NCBI GenBank assembly: GCA_928212115.1 | Contig: CAKMRJ010005634.1 | Coordinates: 174,221,194-174,285,193 of the forward strand | Reading direction: 5' to 3' | Source of the DNA: Lactuca virosa | Taxonomy: Eukaryota; Streptophyta; Magnoliopsida; Asterales; Asteraceae | Length of the DNA stretch: 64,000 nt | Part shown: in pieces, positions 1 through 10,141 of the stretch | Position numbering within the stretch: the stretch's first letter is position 1 | Layout of the letters: each line of letters starts with the position of its first letter | Translations under genes and position numbers: made by a program | The notes under the pieces: generated by a model | Told to the model about the DNA's origin: nothing | The model's input: only the letters and a program-made list of their open reading frames with translations | Database searches by the model: none

Positions 1-663
1 CTGTAACTTTCGCATACGAGCTTCGTTTTTTATGTTATTTATATGCACGTGTAGGTATTGACGGGATCTACAACTTTCATTTAGACTCCATCGGCTAATT
101 TTGACTTTATTTTTAAAGTTATATTTTAACAGGCTTAAACAGTTAAAGTCTGTTAAAAATTCATAAATTAGTCATTCGACGTCTGTTTTCGACTGTCTTT
201 ATATCATTGAGATCCTATTAATGAGATATTTAATTCTCATTTAGGTTGTGTCGGCTAAAAATCGATCGATCTAAAATTCGATTTACGGGTTGTGTACTAC
301 TACGCTAAATCTTAGAAAAATCATAACTTCCTGAAACGAAGTCAGATTTGGACGTTCTTTTTATGTACGTTCTCGGTTTAACATATACTACGACTTTTGT
401 TTAGATCTCTAAGGCTAAAAAGTAGTTTATCAAAAATTCACTTTTTACGATACGCGACGCCGTGCCGATTTTGTCGCAAAACTTCGACGGGTCATAACTT
501 CTTCGTTATAAGTCGGATTTCAGCGTTCTTTATATGTACGAAATCCTTGTGACAAAAACTATACTTTGGTTAAGATTATCTATTCTAATTAATATGTTAT
601 CAAAAAATCATTTTTAACGCTTATTATCTCTAGATTGACTAGCCCGAATCTGCGGGTGTTACA
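1..663 (-). mobile_element. Partial Gypsy LTR (3' LTR of a minus-strand element)
   Basis: Read on the minus strand, the LTR starts at 663 with TGTAACACCCGCAGATTCGG and runs off the window at base 1. It shares its start and a run of short conserved blocks (AAAGAACG, GTTATAACGAAGAAGTTATG, CGGCACGG) with the two plus-strand solo LTRs at 9860 and 10278, so all three are one Gypsy LTR family. The purine tract CTAAGGGGGAGATAAT (minus strand, about 664-679) directly precedes the LTR and reads as a polypurine tract, which makes this the 3' LTR with the element body lying to the right. Confidence 0.8.
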
Positions 664-1290
664 ATTATCTCCCCCTTAGGAAGATTACGTCCCAGAATCA
701 TCAACAAAATAGGGATTGTATAATGACTCCATATGTTATATTTTCATCCAAGGTAATAACCTTAACTCTTATGTCCTTTCAAATGAGTATCTAACTCTTG
801 GACCTCTTAATTGCTGGCGGTGCTCAATCTTGCACCCGCTCTTTATCTCACATTGGACTTTCAATCGTATCCTTTAAATTAAAATCTCAATCCTTATTGG
901 AGACTCCTGCTCCTTCGTAAACAGACTTTACTTCGATTATCATAACAGACCAATGGGTCATGTTCTGATGACCTCTCATCGCATGATGCAATGTTTAGAC
1001 TCAGGTCTTTTAGAGCCAATTTCCAGAATGGAAGATACCTTCCTTTGTGTTCTAATGTGATAAAATCACATTCTAATATGTAGAACTTCTAGCTACAAGC
1101 TTCTTACAGCAATCATAATACTTCTATTGATTGCTTCAATTATCTTTTACTTCAATCTTCTGGCTTAAGTCAGATGCTACATCGAACTTGGTTCTTTGAA
1201 CCACGTAGAATACATATATTAGTTGTTAGGTATAATAATGTGTTGTGTCAAATGTATGCTTTATAGTTTTGTTTATTCTGAAATGGTCCT
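664..1290 (-). other. Degenerate internal 3' region of the minus-strand Gypsy element
   Basis: Begins with the polypurine tract next to the LTR. I see no coding frame or protein motif in this stretch on either strand. It is assigned to the minus-strand Gypsy only by position; the right boundary with the Copia fragment is approximate. Confidence 0.4.
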
Positions 1291-1995
1291 TTCTAGGTTC
1301 AGAACTGCTAGGTATCATAGTCTATGTATAGCTTGCATGCAACATATTAGGGTTACACTTCGAATACCCTAACACCTTTTGTAAGCTCTAACATAAAAGT
1401 TCTGTCTTTAAGAACTCTTCTAGAGCCGTTTTAATCCAAGCATTAGGCACACTTTTGATCATTAATTCATCTTTTTAATATAGAATCTATCGATCGTTAT
1501 TGTTTTCACAATTGATATCAGAGCAGGTGATAATGTAATCAATTCGTTATTCTTATGTTGAGTAAAGGGTTTTGTTAGGGTTTTACATTTTTATTAGATC
1601 TGATCTTTTTGTATAAACCGTCTCAATCGATTGTATATCCCAGATCTAGATCTCTAGATTACCCTTGAACTCGATTCAAGTTTTACACATCTGGTTCTAT
1701 ATTCGTTTTAGTGAATTCTTAACAATATACCTAACGAAGATCCTTATGCTCTTTCGTTTAATCTTTCAAGCAAAATTGGATCTACGACAAGGATTCCAAT
1801 CCTCTTTCGAGAAGATTATGAAGTCTGGGCTCTTCACTTTGAAGATTACGTTCTTGGAATCGAAGAACATGGTTCTACTATATGGCAGACAATAAAGCAG
1901 AAAACGTTCACGTATTCGGGTACCAGAAAAGCAATCAAAACTCCGATATCACTTGTTGAGCATCAACGCTACCGACTAATCTAAAACCTATTGGT
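1290..1995 (+). mobile_element. Sirevirus-like Copia fragment (LTR end, primer site, gag start)
   Basis: ATATCAGAGCAGG at about 1512-1524, in the context TTGATATCAGAGCAGG, is a mutated initiator-Met tRNA primer site. It occupies the same place as the intact one at 13641. From about 1780 a broken frame reads RIPILFREDYEVWALHFEDY, followed by further matches to the N-terminus of the Copia gag at 13835. The match stops near 1990 at an in-frame stop. Everything downstream of the gag N-terminus is missing. The left LTR limit is uncertain. Confidence 0.6.
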
Positions 1996-2338
1996 GTTAG
2001 AAAGGGCGCAACCTTACCCATATAGCGCATTCAGCCCTCCAGGACCAGGCATTCGATTGCGGCACTCCAGGCCATCGCACGAGGACTTGGTCGATGTCAT
2101 TTCTGACCCATAACAAAAACCATTTTCATGAGGAAAAGAGATGTTATGAGAAACTATGGCCTGAAGCATGGATTATCACTAAGTCCTAAATCTCTTATAA
2201 ACTCAAAAAAACCATTAAAATAAAAATTATGGCACTAGATGTATAAATTTCCACACAATTATTCAAATGAGGATAGAATGTCATAACTAGACATGATGAT
2301 AAAATTATATAAAGAATTTGACCTTGGAATATAGGTAC
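1996..2338. other. Non-coding stretch left of the TR-GAG element
   Basis: No convincing gene. It ends in the ATAAT target duplication (2339-2343), and once the large insertion is ignored it continues directly at 37069. A short GC-richer patch near 2005-2090 is unlike its surroundings, and I cannot identify it. Confidence 0.4.
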
Positions 2339-2539
2339 ATAATTGTGACAACCCGAAAAGTTTTGCCTTGTAAGTCCAGCCATTCAATTCAACCGTGTGT
2401 CAGACTCGTTTCTGCTATCTTTTAGCATTGTTTAGAGTCTGTTTAAGGGTTCTAAGCTCAGTGCAATCAAGCTATGGGTTCAGGGAAGGGTCAGCTAAGT
2501 TCTTCGCGTTGAAATCGAGCCGAACACTCCATCAAAGGG

Positions 2540-3175
2540 AGTGTACGGCCGTACACATGGGTATACGGTCGTGCACCCATCTTGGCCGTACACTCTCCCC
2601 CATATGAAGGATATCCCTTCATTTCTAGTCATTTCTTCAGTTTCCAAGTCAAGAAATTGAGTTTTCTCTCAACTATCATCAAACTTTTCACCCCGATCTT
2701 CAAGAATGTAAGCCTTTCTTCTTTTTGATTAGTTGTTATCCTTATTAACCTAGTAACACCCTTTGATTTCATCCATGGAAATCATCTTTTTGGGTAGATC
2801 TTCAAGATCTTCATCTTTCACCAAGAACACCAAGAACACACACTTGTTCTTGGTGGTCGTGAACCCTCCTTCAAGCCTCCAAATCGTAAGTATCCTTCCC
2901 CTATGCTTAGTAAACATTAGGATATCTTTTTAAACACCTTAGAAACGACCATTTAGCTGGAACAAAATGAGTGTACGTCCGTACACCCTTGCATGGCCGT
3001 ACACCCCTTAAAACACCCCAAAAGGGACTCCAAAATGCCAACTTAGTTCATATTCTTGTTGAGCATGAGACCCACTAGTTTCCCCAATGCTGAATCACCC
3101 TCTTTAGCATGTTTTACCATGAGTGTACGGCCGTACACTCCATGGCCGTACACTCCATATTGTGGCCGTACACAC
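2540..3175. repeat. GTACGGCCGTAC palindrome clusters in the TR-GAG 5' LTR
   Basis: Perfect or near-perfect copies of GTGTACGGCCGTACAC and half-sites occur around 2540-2600, 2968-3003 and 3120-3175. The 3' LTR carries the same sites at 9397-9450, 9825-9860 and 34690-34745. They are the most GC-rich part of an AT-rich LTR. Their function is unknown. Confidence 0.8.
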
Positions 3176-4228
3176 CATGAATCACATGTGATTCTAACAC
3201 TTAGTCCAAGTGTTTCCTAGTCCCCAAGGGTGTTTCCTTGCATGTTAGTTGCTTTTAAACACTAAATTCATGCCAATATACGCCATTATATGTCATTTAG
3301 GACTCGTTTGTGTCTCGGGACTTCATTCATGGAACTTCTCATCCTTACGCGCATATTCGATTGAATCACCCACATAAGGTGAGTTCATACCCCTATAATC
3401 AATCTTTTAACTGTTTTAAATGTTTTTAATGGGGGGGGGGAATACAAGTTGAACACAATGATAATTGTGTAAATGTTTTGTTATAAACATCTTTTAAAGA
3501 ATTGCTTATGTATTTATAAGTGATCAAAACATTTCAAAAACTCTTTTAAAGTTATATTACTTTATAGTTTATAAAACTCCGTTTTTAAAGTACAATCATA
3601 ACTTAGTAGATAAAATGAGTCTTTTCTTCAAGTCAGTAACAGTTCAAGTAAACATACTAGTAAACTATAATAGGTATAGTTTAGAGGTTCAGCTCACACT
3701 AGACACTAGAACAAAGAGAACATACTAGACACTAGAACAGAGAGAACATACTATAAACAGAAATAGGGAGGTAGATACAATACACGATAACATAGAGAAC
3801 ATACTATAAAGAGAAACACGGAGGAAGATACAATACACGATAACAAAGAGAACATACTATACATTATTACAGAAGAACATACTAAATTATACCAATGATC
3901 ACTAACTCATTGTTCTAAACAAAAGGTGATAATAAATTGGGTATACAAGATCAAGATAACTTTAATGTGAGATTACTTCACGGCTTAGCAATTTGTTTGC
4001 TGAAGTCGCGTTTTGTAACCAAAATCTCTTGGAGGGAGAGCGTATAGTATGGGTACAACCACATCACATTATGACCTTAATAAAACAAACTAGTTTTAAA
4101 GTAGTCAGTACTTCAGTAGTGCCAATTTAAAAGACAACTGAAAACTTACATCATTCAAGTGACAAACAGAACAGTCGAGTCTAGTACATTCAGTAGGAAG
4201 GGACCTATAATGCTAACTTTATGATTCG

Positions 4229-4384
4229 TTAGTTTATACATCAGGAATATATATTAATCGGATCTGACATGTAGTAGGATGTGTGCTTTCCGCTTCATTT
4301 CCTGTTCCTTGTTTGGTTGTGGGCTTAGAGCAGATTCACCCAGCCTACTATCTATTTGATCTTAGCTATATATATTCCGTATAC
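4229..4384. repeat. Hairpin module M1 (5' LTR)
   Basis: An imperfect inverted repeat. Outer arm GTTTATAC faces GTATAC, and inner arm GTAGTAGG faces CCTACTAT. The centre holds the invariant GTTCCTTGTTTGGTTGTGG at 4304-4322, flanked by TTCCGC and by a GCAGATTCAC block. It belongs to a set of six modules per element half. Confidence 0.7.
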
Positions 4385-4581
4385 ACCAAGTAATCATAAG
4401 GAGTACCAGGTATGTGCCACGTTGTAGTATACTAATTCAATACACCGTTTTCTAGTACAAAACATACTTTTCAAACAGAACATTTGGTAGACAAAACTAG
4501 AAACTTACCAGTAAAGGGTTTAATCCATTTTATTAAACCAGTATAACTTAAAGGACCTTAGGTGGTTAATTCTATAATACC

Positions 4582-4743
4582 TTAGTTTATACATCTGGGT
4601 TATATATAATTAATACCTGACAGGTAGTTGGATGTGTGCTTTCCGCCTCATTTCCTGTTCCTTGTTTGGTTGTGGGCTTAGGGCAGATTCACACAATTAA
4701 CTATCTGTTCGATATTAGATTATATATAGCTAGTATAAACTAA
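4582..4743. repeat. Hairpin module M2 (5' LTR)
   Basis: The outer arms TTAGTTTATAC and GTATAAACTAA are exact reverse complements. Inside them TTATATATA faces TATATATA and TAGTTGGATGTGTG faces CACACAATTAACTA. The invariant centre is at 4657-4675. The arms differ in sequence from M1 and M3 but are still complementary to each other. Confidence 0.75.
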
Positions 4744-4851
4744 GCGATTATAGAAGGAACTATTGTGGTTACCATTTTTACTAAAAGAAATAAGTGTTTT
4801 CTTAAAGAATCTTTTCATCAAATATAAAGGAACTATTACAGTTAACTCCAT

Positions 4852-5024
4852 GAGTACCAAGTGAATACGCCAGGGTTATATACAACGATGATCTAACAAA
4901 CAATGGGATGTGTGCCTTCCGCCTCATTTCTTGTTCCTTGTTTGGTTGTGGGCTTAGGGCAGATACACACAACCGATTGTTTGTTTGCTTTGGGTTTTAT
5001 ATAACTTGTATCCATTTAGTACTC
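4852..5024. repeat. Hairpin module M3 (5' LTR)
   Basis: Outer arms GAGTAC and GTACTC. Further inside, AACAAACAAT faces ATTGTTTGTT and GTGTG faces CACAC. The invariant centre is at 4933-4951. These arm sequences are unlike those of M1 and M2. Confidence 0.75.
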
Positions 5025-5442
5025 ATAGAAAGGATTGTAGAGTCATTTTTACTTATCTTTCATCAAAGCAGGAAATATAGGATTTTCTGGAGGAACAGAC
5101 GAACTTTTCTAAAAAGAACTTACAACTTACTTACATCACTAAAATCTTATGAACTCACAAGCTTAAATGCTAATCTACTCTTTCAAAATAACTTGTATTC
5201 TCAGGAGACCAGTAGACAGGTACGCGCTCTGGGATTCAGAAGATGGAGCATAATAGCTTCATGTCTTGTTTTGTTATTTACTTTGTAGTCTATGTTATGT
5301 GAACCACATACTTTGTAAACACTTTCTTTCTAATGAAATGGTTGTTTATTAGTTTGATTACTATGATGCATGACTTGTGATACTAAATATAACGTCCTCC
5401 GTCCCCGAACGTTTCTACCGTTCCGGTTTTGGGTGTGACAGA

Positions 5443-5455
5443 TTCGTATCAGAGC
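5443..5455 (+). promoter_or_regulatory. Primer binding site of the TR-GAG element
   Basis: TTCGTATCAGAGC lies two bases after the LTR end. It resembles TGGTATCAGAGC, the complement of the initiator-Met tRNA 3' end, with mismatches in the first positions. Confidence 0.7.
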
Positions 5456-6653
5456 ATTGTTTATAGTGAACTAAGTATATCAACCGATAAAAGATATACA
5501 ACTATAAATACAATGGGGCCGAAGTGCTCTGGATAATAATATATTCTAAATATATAACGATACCTTATAAAAGTATACATACATGCTTATACATGTATAC
5601 ATACTAGAACAAGTATCACAAGAAGAACATAACAGAAGTATTTAAAGGTTGAACACTGCGGATAAACCTGGACAGTTATGTAATCATAGTATAGCCTGAT
5701 CAACTATATTCATTCGAGATGTGACCGACATGTGTTTGGGAGTGATGTGGTGTTGCAACAGTCTTAAAACTTACCTAACTCTATTCAAGGGATTCTATAT
5801 CAGTACATAAAGTTAGAATACTATAGGAGTATTTTATGATACTATAACACGACAACAAGTTTAAAACATACCAAGTACATTACATTAAAATACTATAGGA
5901 GTATTTTAGGCACTATAAATAACTTATGTGATAATTTAAAAGACCCTTACGGATAAATCTATAATTTTGGAGTGTATACTTCCAAGGTTTTATATAATTG
6001 AGATTTTATAGACTTAGAATTTGTGATCTATGCTTCACTACCTGTTCCTTGTTTGGTTGTGGTTTTGGAGTAGGATCACTTATTCGAAGGTCTATTTAGT
6101 CTTAAATTATATACAACTTGTATACATTGTGCAATTATAGGAGGACTCTGTAAGGATCGCCCCATAATGTTTCACTTAAATCTCATAGATTCTTTAGACA
6201 CTTCCATTCTCGCACGACAAATCCAGATAGATGCAGCCACTTCCTCATAGCAGTCAACATAAGAGTCAAGGAGGAACAAGAGCAGGTTCATGAGAAGTTT
6301 TCAAGGAAGAATCAACCGAAGTAACCAACACGTCTTATGCGTCACACTAATAAATAATAATCTTGTTTAACTTAATGAGTTAGTGGAGACACTGCTCACA
6401 CTATGTGTTAGGATTATTTTCTTTTTGTGCAACTGGTAACAGTTATTCAAGTGACATATATTCATTCAAGGATAGCCATTTCTAATTGATAAAGTTTATT
6501 TGGTATAGACTCTTTTATGAATTGTTTCCAGAACCCTATGAAAGTCAGGACCCGATAAACTCAGAACTAGGATAACCTTGTCTTTCTGCTTTTGGCTTAT
6601 AAACCACTGATATAGACTTACTCCATCTCATCTTTGTATTCTTTTAGCAAAGA
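5456..6653 (+). other. TR-GAG 5' untranslated leader
   Basis: No coding frame. It holds hairpin module M4 (5974-6125). It ends with the T-rich, AG-ending tract TTTGTATTCTTTTAG just before the gag start, which looks like a splice acceptor. Confidence 0.5.
5974..6125. repeat. Hairpin module M4 (internal)
   Basis: Outer arms GTATAC and GTATAC (self-complementary). Inside, TTATATAATT faces AAATTATATA, TAGACTT faces AAGGTCTA, and GTGATC faces GATCAC. The centre GTTCCTTGTTTGGTTGTGG is at 6044-6062. It shows that the module family is not confined to the LTR. Confidence 0.75.
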
Positions 6654-7865
6654 TGCCTCCTCGTAGATCAAACAGGCACACTACTCTGATAACTCCAACT
6701 CAACCGCCACTACCTCCTCCATAATTTGATCTTGCTGGTCTCCAAGCAGCGATATCAGCCACAGAGGCAGCTGCTCTAGCTCACATCGGCGAAAGTGGTA
6801 CCTTCGGATCTGGTAGCGGTACCCACTTAACCAACCCCGGAGTTACTCACGGACACCCAAAGGAGTGTTCGTATAAGAACTTCATGAGCTGCAAACCCTT
6901 AATCCTTTAATGGAAATGATGGAGTCATCGCTCTAATGCGATGGTTCGAGAAAACAGATTCGGTCTTCGCAATCTGTTCGTGCCCAGAAGGGAGCAAAGT
7001 GAAGTTTGCTGCCTGCACCTTATCCGACAGAGCCCTGACATGGTGGAATAGCCATGTTAAGTCACTGAACCTAACAGTGGCTAACACAATAGGTAGGGAG
7101 ACCCTAAAAGAGATGATGCTGGAAGAATACTGCCCGAGGGGCGAAGTTCAAAAGCTGGAACAAGAATTATGGGATCACACTATGGTCGGCTCAGACATAG
7201 TGGCCTACACTGACAGGTTTAGCGACCTAGCATCACTATGCCCCGGGATGGTTACCCCGGAGAGCAAGAAGATAGAAAGATACATCTGGGGTTTATCTGC
7301 CCCGATTCAAGGAGATGTATTGTCTTCTAACCTAACCACATTCGATAGTGCCAAACGCCTGGCCCAGCGACTCATTGACCATGGAGTCCGCCATGGCGTG
7401 GAAGTCCCATTTCCCGAGCCATCAAGGGGAGAGGACTATAAACGAAAGTCGGGGAACAAGAGGAAGAAGAAGCAAACAACACAGGAAACCCCACAGGAGC
7501 AACAAACGGGTACGATATACACCGCCACAACACCTGCTACTCCAGCACCTGCCAGTCGATATGCTGGAACTCTCCTAAAGTGTGGAAAGTGCAACTATCA
7601 CCACATCGGAGCATGTCGGGAAATGCAGTGCCTGAACTGCCACAAAAAGGGACACACAATCCGTTTCTGCAGGGCACCGGCTCAACCGATCTCCCAAGTC
7701 CCCGGAGTTGAAGAAAACCAAGCCTGCTATGGCTGTGGTGAGAATGGACACTATAGGAGGGACTGCCTGATAATAAAGAACCTTTCGGGGACCCCGGACA
7801 AGGAGGGAATAAAGGCAAGCTTTGAAGAGTGGATTTCATTAAAAAACAAGGCCTTACCAGCTTGA
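6654..7865 (+). pseudogene. gag: Gypsy-type Gag polyprotein (broken)
   Basis: Capsid/nucleocapsid protein that would package element RNA. The ATG at 6654 (MPPRRSNR) follows an acceptor-like tract. An in-frame stop near 6723 and a frameshift near 6900 break the N-terminus, and the rest is open from 6936 to 7865. Around residues 20-170 of the open part lies a retrotransposon gag domain (ALTWWNSHV, MLEEYCPRGEVQKLEQELW, KIERYIWGL). A basic linker and two intact CCHC zinc knuckles follow: CLNCHKKGHTIRFC and CYGCGENGHYRRDC, preceded by a CGKC..HH..C motif. The frame stops after the second knuckle and no protease or polymerase follows. In this element the gag frame is better preserved than in the chromovirus copies. 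Confidence 0.85.
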
Positions 7866-8197
7866 CCTAAAAGGGCGGGCACCTTTCCAACCCGAAAGCT
7901 TCTTGCTGAATTTCTCTTGGAACTGAATTATAAATTTCATCTCTTCATCTTCCCAGCATACATGAGCGGATGGACGGATTCTGATGATCACCGCAGGAGA
8001 ATCAACCCCGGAGTCGCCAGCGAGCAGCGGTACGTTTTCGAAATAAAATAAGAATTACTTTAAAAATTAATTTATATTTATATAAGATTAAAACTTGGGG
8101 AAAACACTTAAAAGTAATTATAATAACTCACTTATCGGAACAAGTCACAGTATTCAAGAGAACTAAAAGATCCGTTCAGAGAAGCTATGATGGCTTA

Positions 8198-8348
8198 GTA
8201 TGTACATCAGGGTTATGCAGAGCTAAGATTTTGCAGACTTAGAGTGAGTGATTCCGCCTTAATTCCTGTTCCTTGCTTGGTTGTGGATTTGAGGCAGAGT
8301 TACTCAGTCGACTGTCTAATTCATCTTAATTATTAATAACTTGTATAT
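8198..8348. repeat. Hairpin module M5 (internal, weaker)
   Basis: The centre GTTCCTTGCTTGGTTGTGG (8268-8286) has one base change from the consensus. The arms are shorter: AAGAT..CAGAC faces GTCT..ATCTT, and GAGTGAGT faces AGTTACTC with mismatches. This is the weakest of the six modules. Confidence 0.55.
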
Positions 8349-8884
8349 TCCAGGCGATCGTAGTGGTACCGAGGAGGATCGTAGTATAAAGTATCGTCAC
8401 TAGTTATCAAAGCACTTTCACAGTATGTACTCGCTCATCGCAGTACAATACGTAAAAGTGTTAACATCAAGGAGAAAACAGAAAGCACTAGAAAGTATAC
8501 ACAAAGTACATTGTCGAACACACTAGGGATACATCATCGTATAATAGACGTTTCTTTCAAATCGGCCAAACTTTGTTCAGTAAAGAGTCCGTTGTTATCA
8601 TTCGTCATGAGTTGGCGTGGTCCGCACCATACTAAGTTCATATCTTTCCATCTCCTTGACCGTAAAATTCACGAAACCTTCGTCATTTGTAACGACAGTC
8701 TGACCCAGACTTCGGAATCGTATACCTCGTATTCTAAACCCCGAAGTACTCGTGCGAAGAGTACTTTGCCCTCCGAAGCCTTTTCGCCGTATGTTCAGCA
8801 GACCTTCCCGAAATACCACTCGTTCAACAGATCAAGTTCAAGCACAGAGTCTAAGGACGAATACAGCCCACCTATCATTATTCA

Positions 8885-9037
8885 GTGTATACGCGAGGGT
8901 GGTATATGATTATGATTACACAGATCTAGTATGTGTGCTTCCACCCTATCTCCTGTTCCTTGTTTGGTTGTGGACCTGGGGCAGTGTCGCACATCCGACC
9001 ATCTTACTAATCCTAATTATATACGACTTGTATACAC
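8885..9037. repeat. Hairpin module M6 (internal)
   Basis: The outer arms GTGTATAC and GTATACAC are exact complements. Inside them GTATATGATTA faces TAATTATATAC, and ATGTGTG faces CGCACAT. The centre GTTCCTTGTTTGGTTGTGG is at 8955-8973. Confidence 0.75.
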
Positions 9038-9198
9038 GAGGTAATGATAGATGGACCAGGTATGAATCCTATCATGGACATTAGGGCAAAGTTGCCCAGG
9101 TCTATAAGTGAGTATTCTGCCAATCCGAGGAGCACAACCCCAGTAGTACTGCTAAGAAAGCTAATTTCGGGACGAAATTCCATCTAACGGGGGGAAGA

Positions 9199-9859
9199 TG
9201 TGACAACCCGAAAAAATTTTCCTTGTAAGTCCAGCCATTCAATTCAACCGTGTGTCAGACTCATTTATGCTATCTTTTAGCATTGTTTAGAGTCTGTTTA
9301 AGGGTTCTAAGCTCAGTACAATCAAGCTATGGGTTTAGGGAAGGGTCAGCTAAGTTCTTCGCGTTGAAATCGAGCCGAACACTCCATCAAAGGGAGTGTA
9401 CGGCCGTACACATGGGTGTACGGCCGTACACCCATCTTGGCCGTACACTCTCCTTAATATGAAGGGTATCCCTTCATTTCTAGTCATTTCTTCAGTTTCC
9501 AAGTTAATAAATCGAGTTTTCTCTCAACTATCATCAAGCTTTTCACCCCGATCTTCAAGAATGTAAGCCTTTCTTCCTTTTGATTAGTTGTTATCCTTCT
9601 TAACCTAGTAACACCCTTTGATTTCATCCATGGAAATCATCTTTTTGGGTAGATCTTCAAGATCTTCATCTTTCACCAAGAACACCAAGAACACACACTT
9701 GTTCTTGGTGGCCGTGAACCCTCCTTCAAGCCTCCAAATCGTAAGTATCCTTCCCCTATGCTTAGTACATGTTAGGATCTTTTGTTAAACACCTTAGAAA
9801 CGACCATTTAGCTGGAACAAAAGGAGTGTACGGCCGTACACCCTTTCATGGTCGTACAC
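9199..9859 (+). repeat. 3' LTR of the TR-GAG element, left part
   Basis: Matches 2344 to about 3003 of the 5' LTR nearly base for base. It is interrupted after TACAC (9855-9859), which is repeated at 34629-34633. Confidence 0.9.
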
Positions 9860-10141
9860 TGTAACGCCCGTAGATCCGGGCTAGTCAATTTAGAGATAAT
9901 AGGGGTCGAAAATGACTTTTCGACAAAAGATTATTTAGAATAAATACTCTTAACCAAGTTGTAGAATATCTCTCAAGGGTTCCGTACATATAAAGAACGC
10001 CGAAATCCGAGTTATAACGAAGAAGTTATGGCCCGTCGAAGTTTTACGGCAAAACCGGCACGGCACCGGGAAGCGTAAATAGTGAATTTACGATAGAGCG
10101 ACTTTTAGCCTTAGTGATCTAAACAAAAGTCGTAGAATATG

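Larger units (their letters stand above)
2344..5440 (+). repeat. 5' LTR of the TR-GAG element
   Basis: The 3,097-bp LTR runs TGTGACAACCCG to GGGTGTGACA and is followed within a few bases by the primer site. It contains three clusters of the palindrome GTACGGCCGTAC and variants (2540-2600, 2968-3003, 3120-3175) and three hairpin modules (4229-4384, 4582-4743, 4852-5024). Short tandem units containing GAGAACATACTA recur at 3716-3880. The sequence is matched by 9199-9859 plus 34634-37063, with mostly scattered single-base differences and one microsatellite expansion, so insertion was fairly recent. Confidence 0.9.
7866..9198 (+). other. TR-GAG 3' non-coding internal region with polypurine tract
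   Basis: There is no pol gene here. The region carries hairpin modules M5 (about 8198-8348) and M6 (8885-9037). It ends in the polypurine tract AACGGGGGGAAGA (about 9187-9198) directly before the 3' LTR. Open frames at 8511-9084 show no recognisable motif and overlap M6, so I do not call them genes. Confidence 0.7.

Noticed and set aside
8511..9084. Plus-strand frames of 132 and 110 residues in the TR-GAG 3' region
   Set aside because: No motif; they run across hairpin module M6 and differ in phase, so they look like chance frames.
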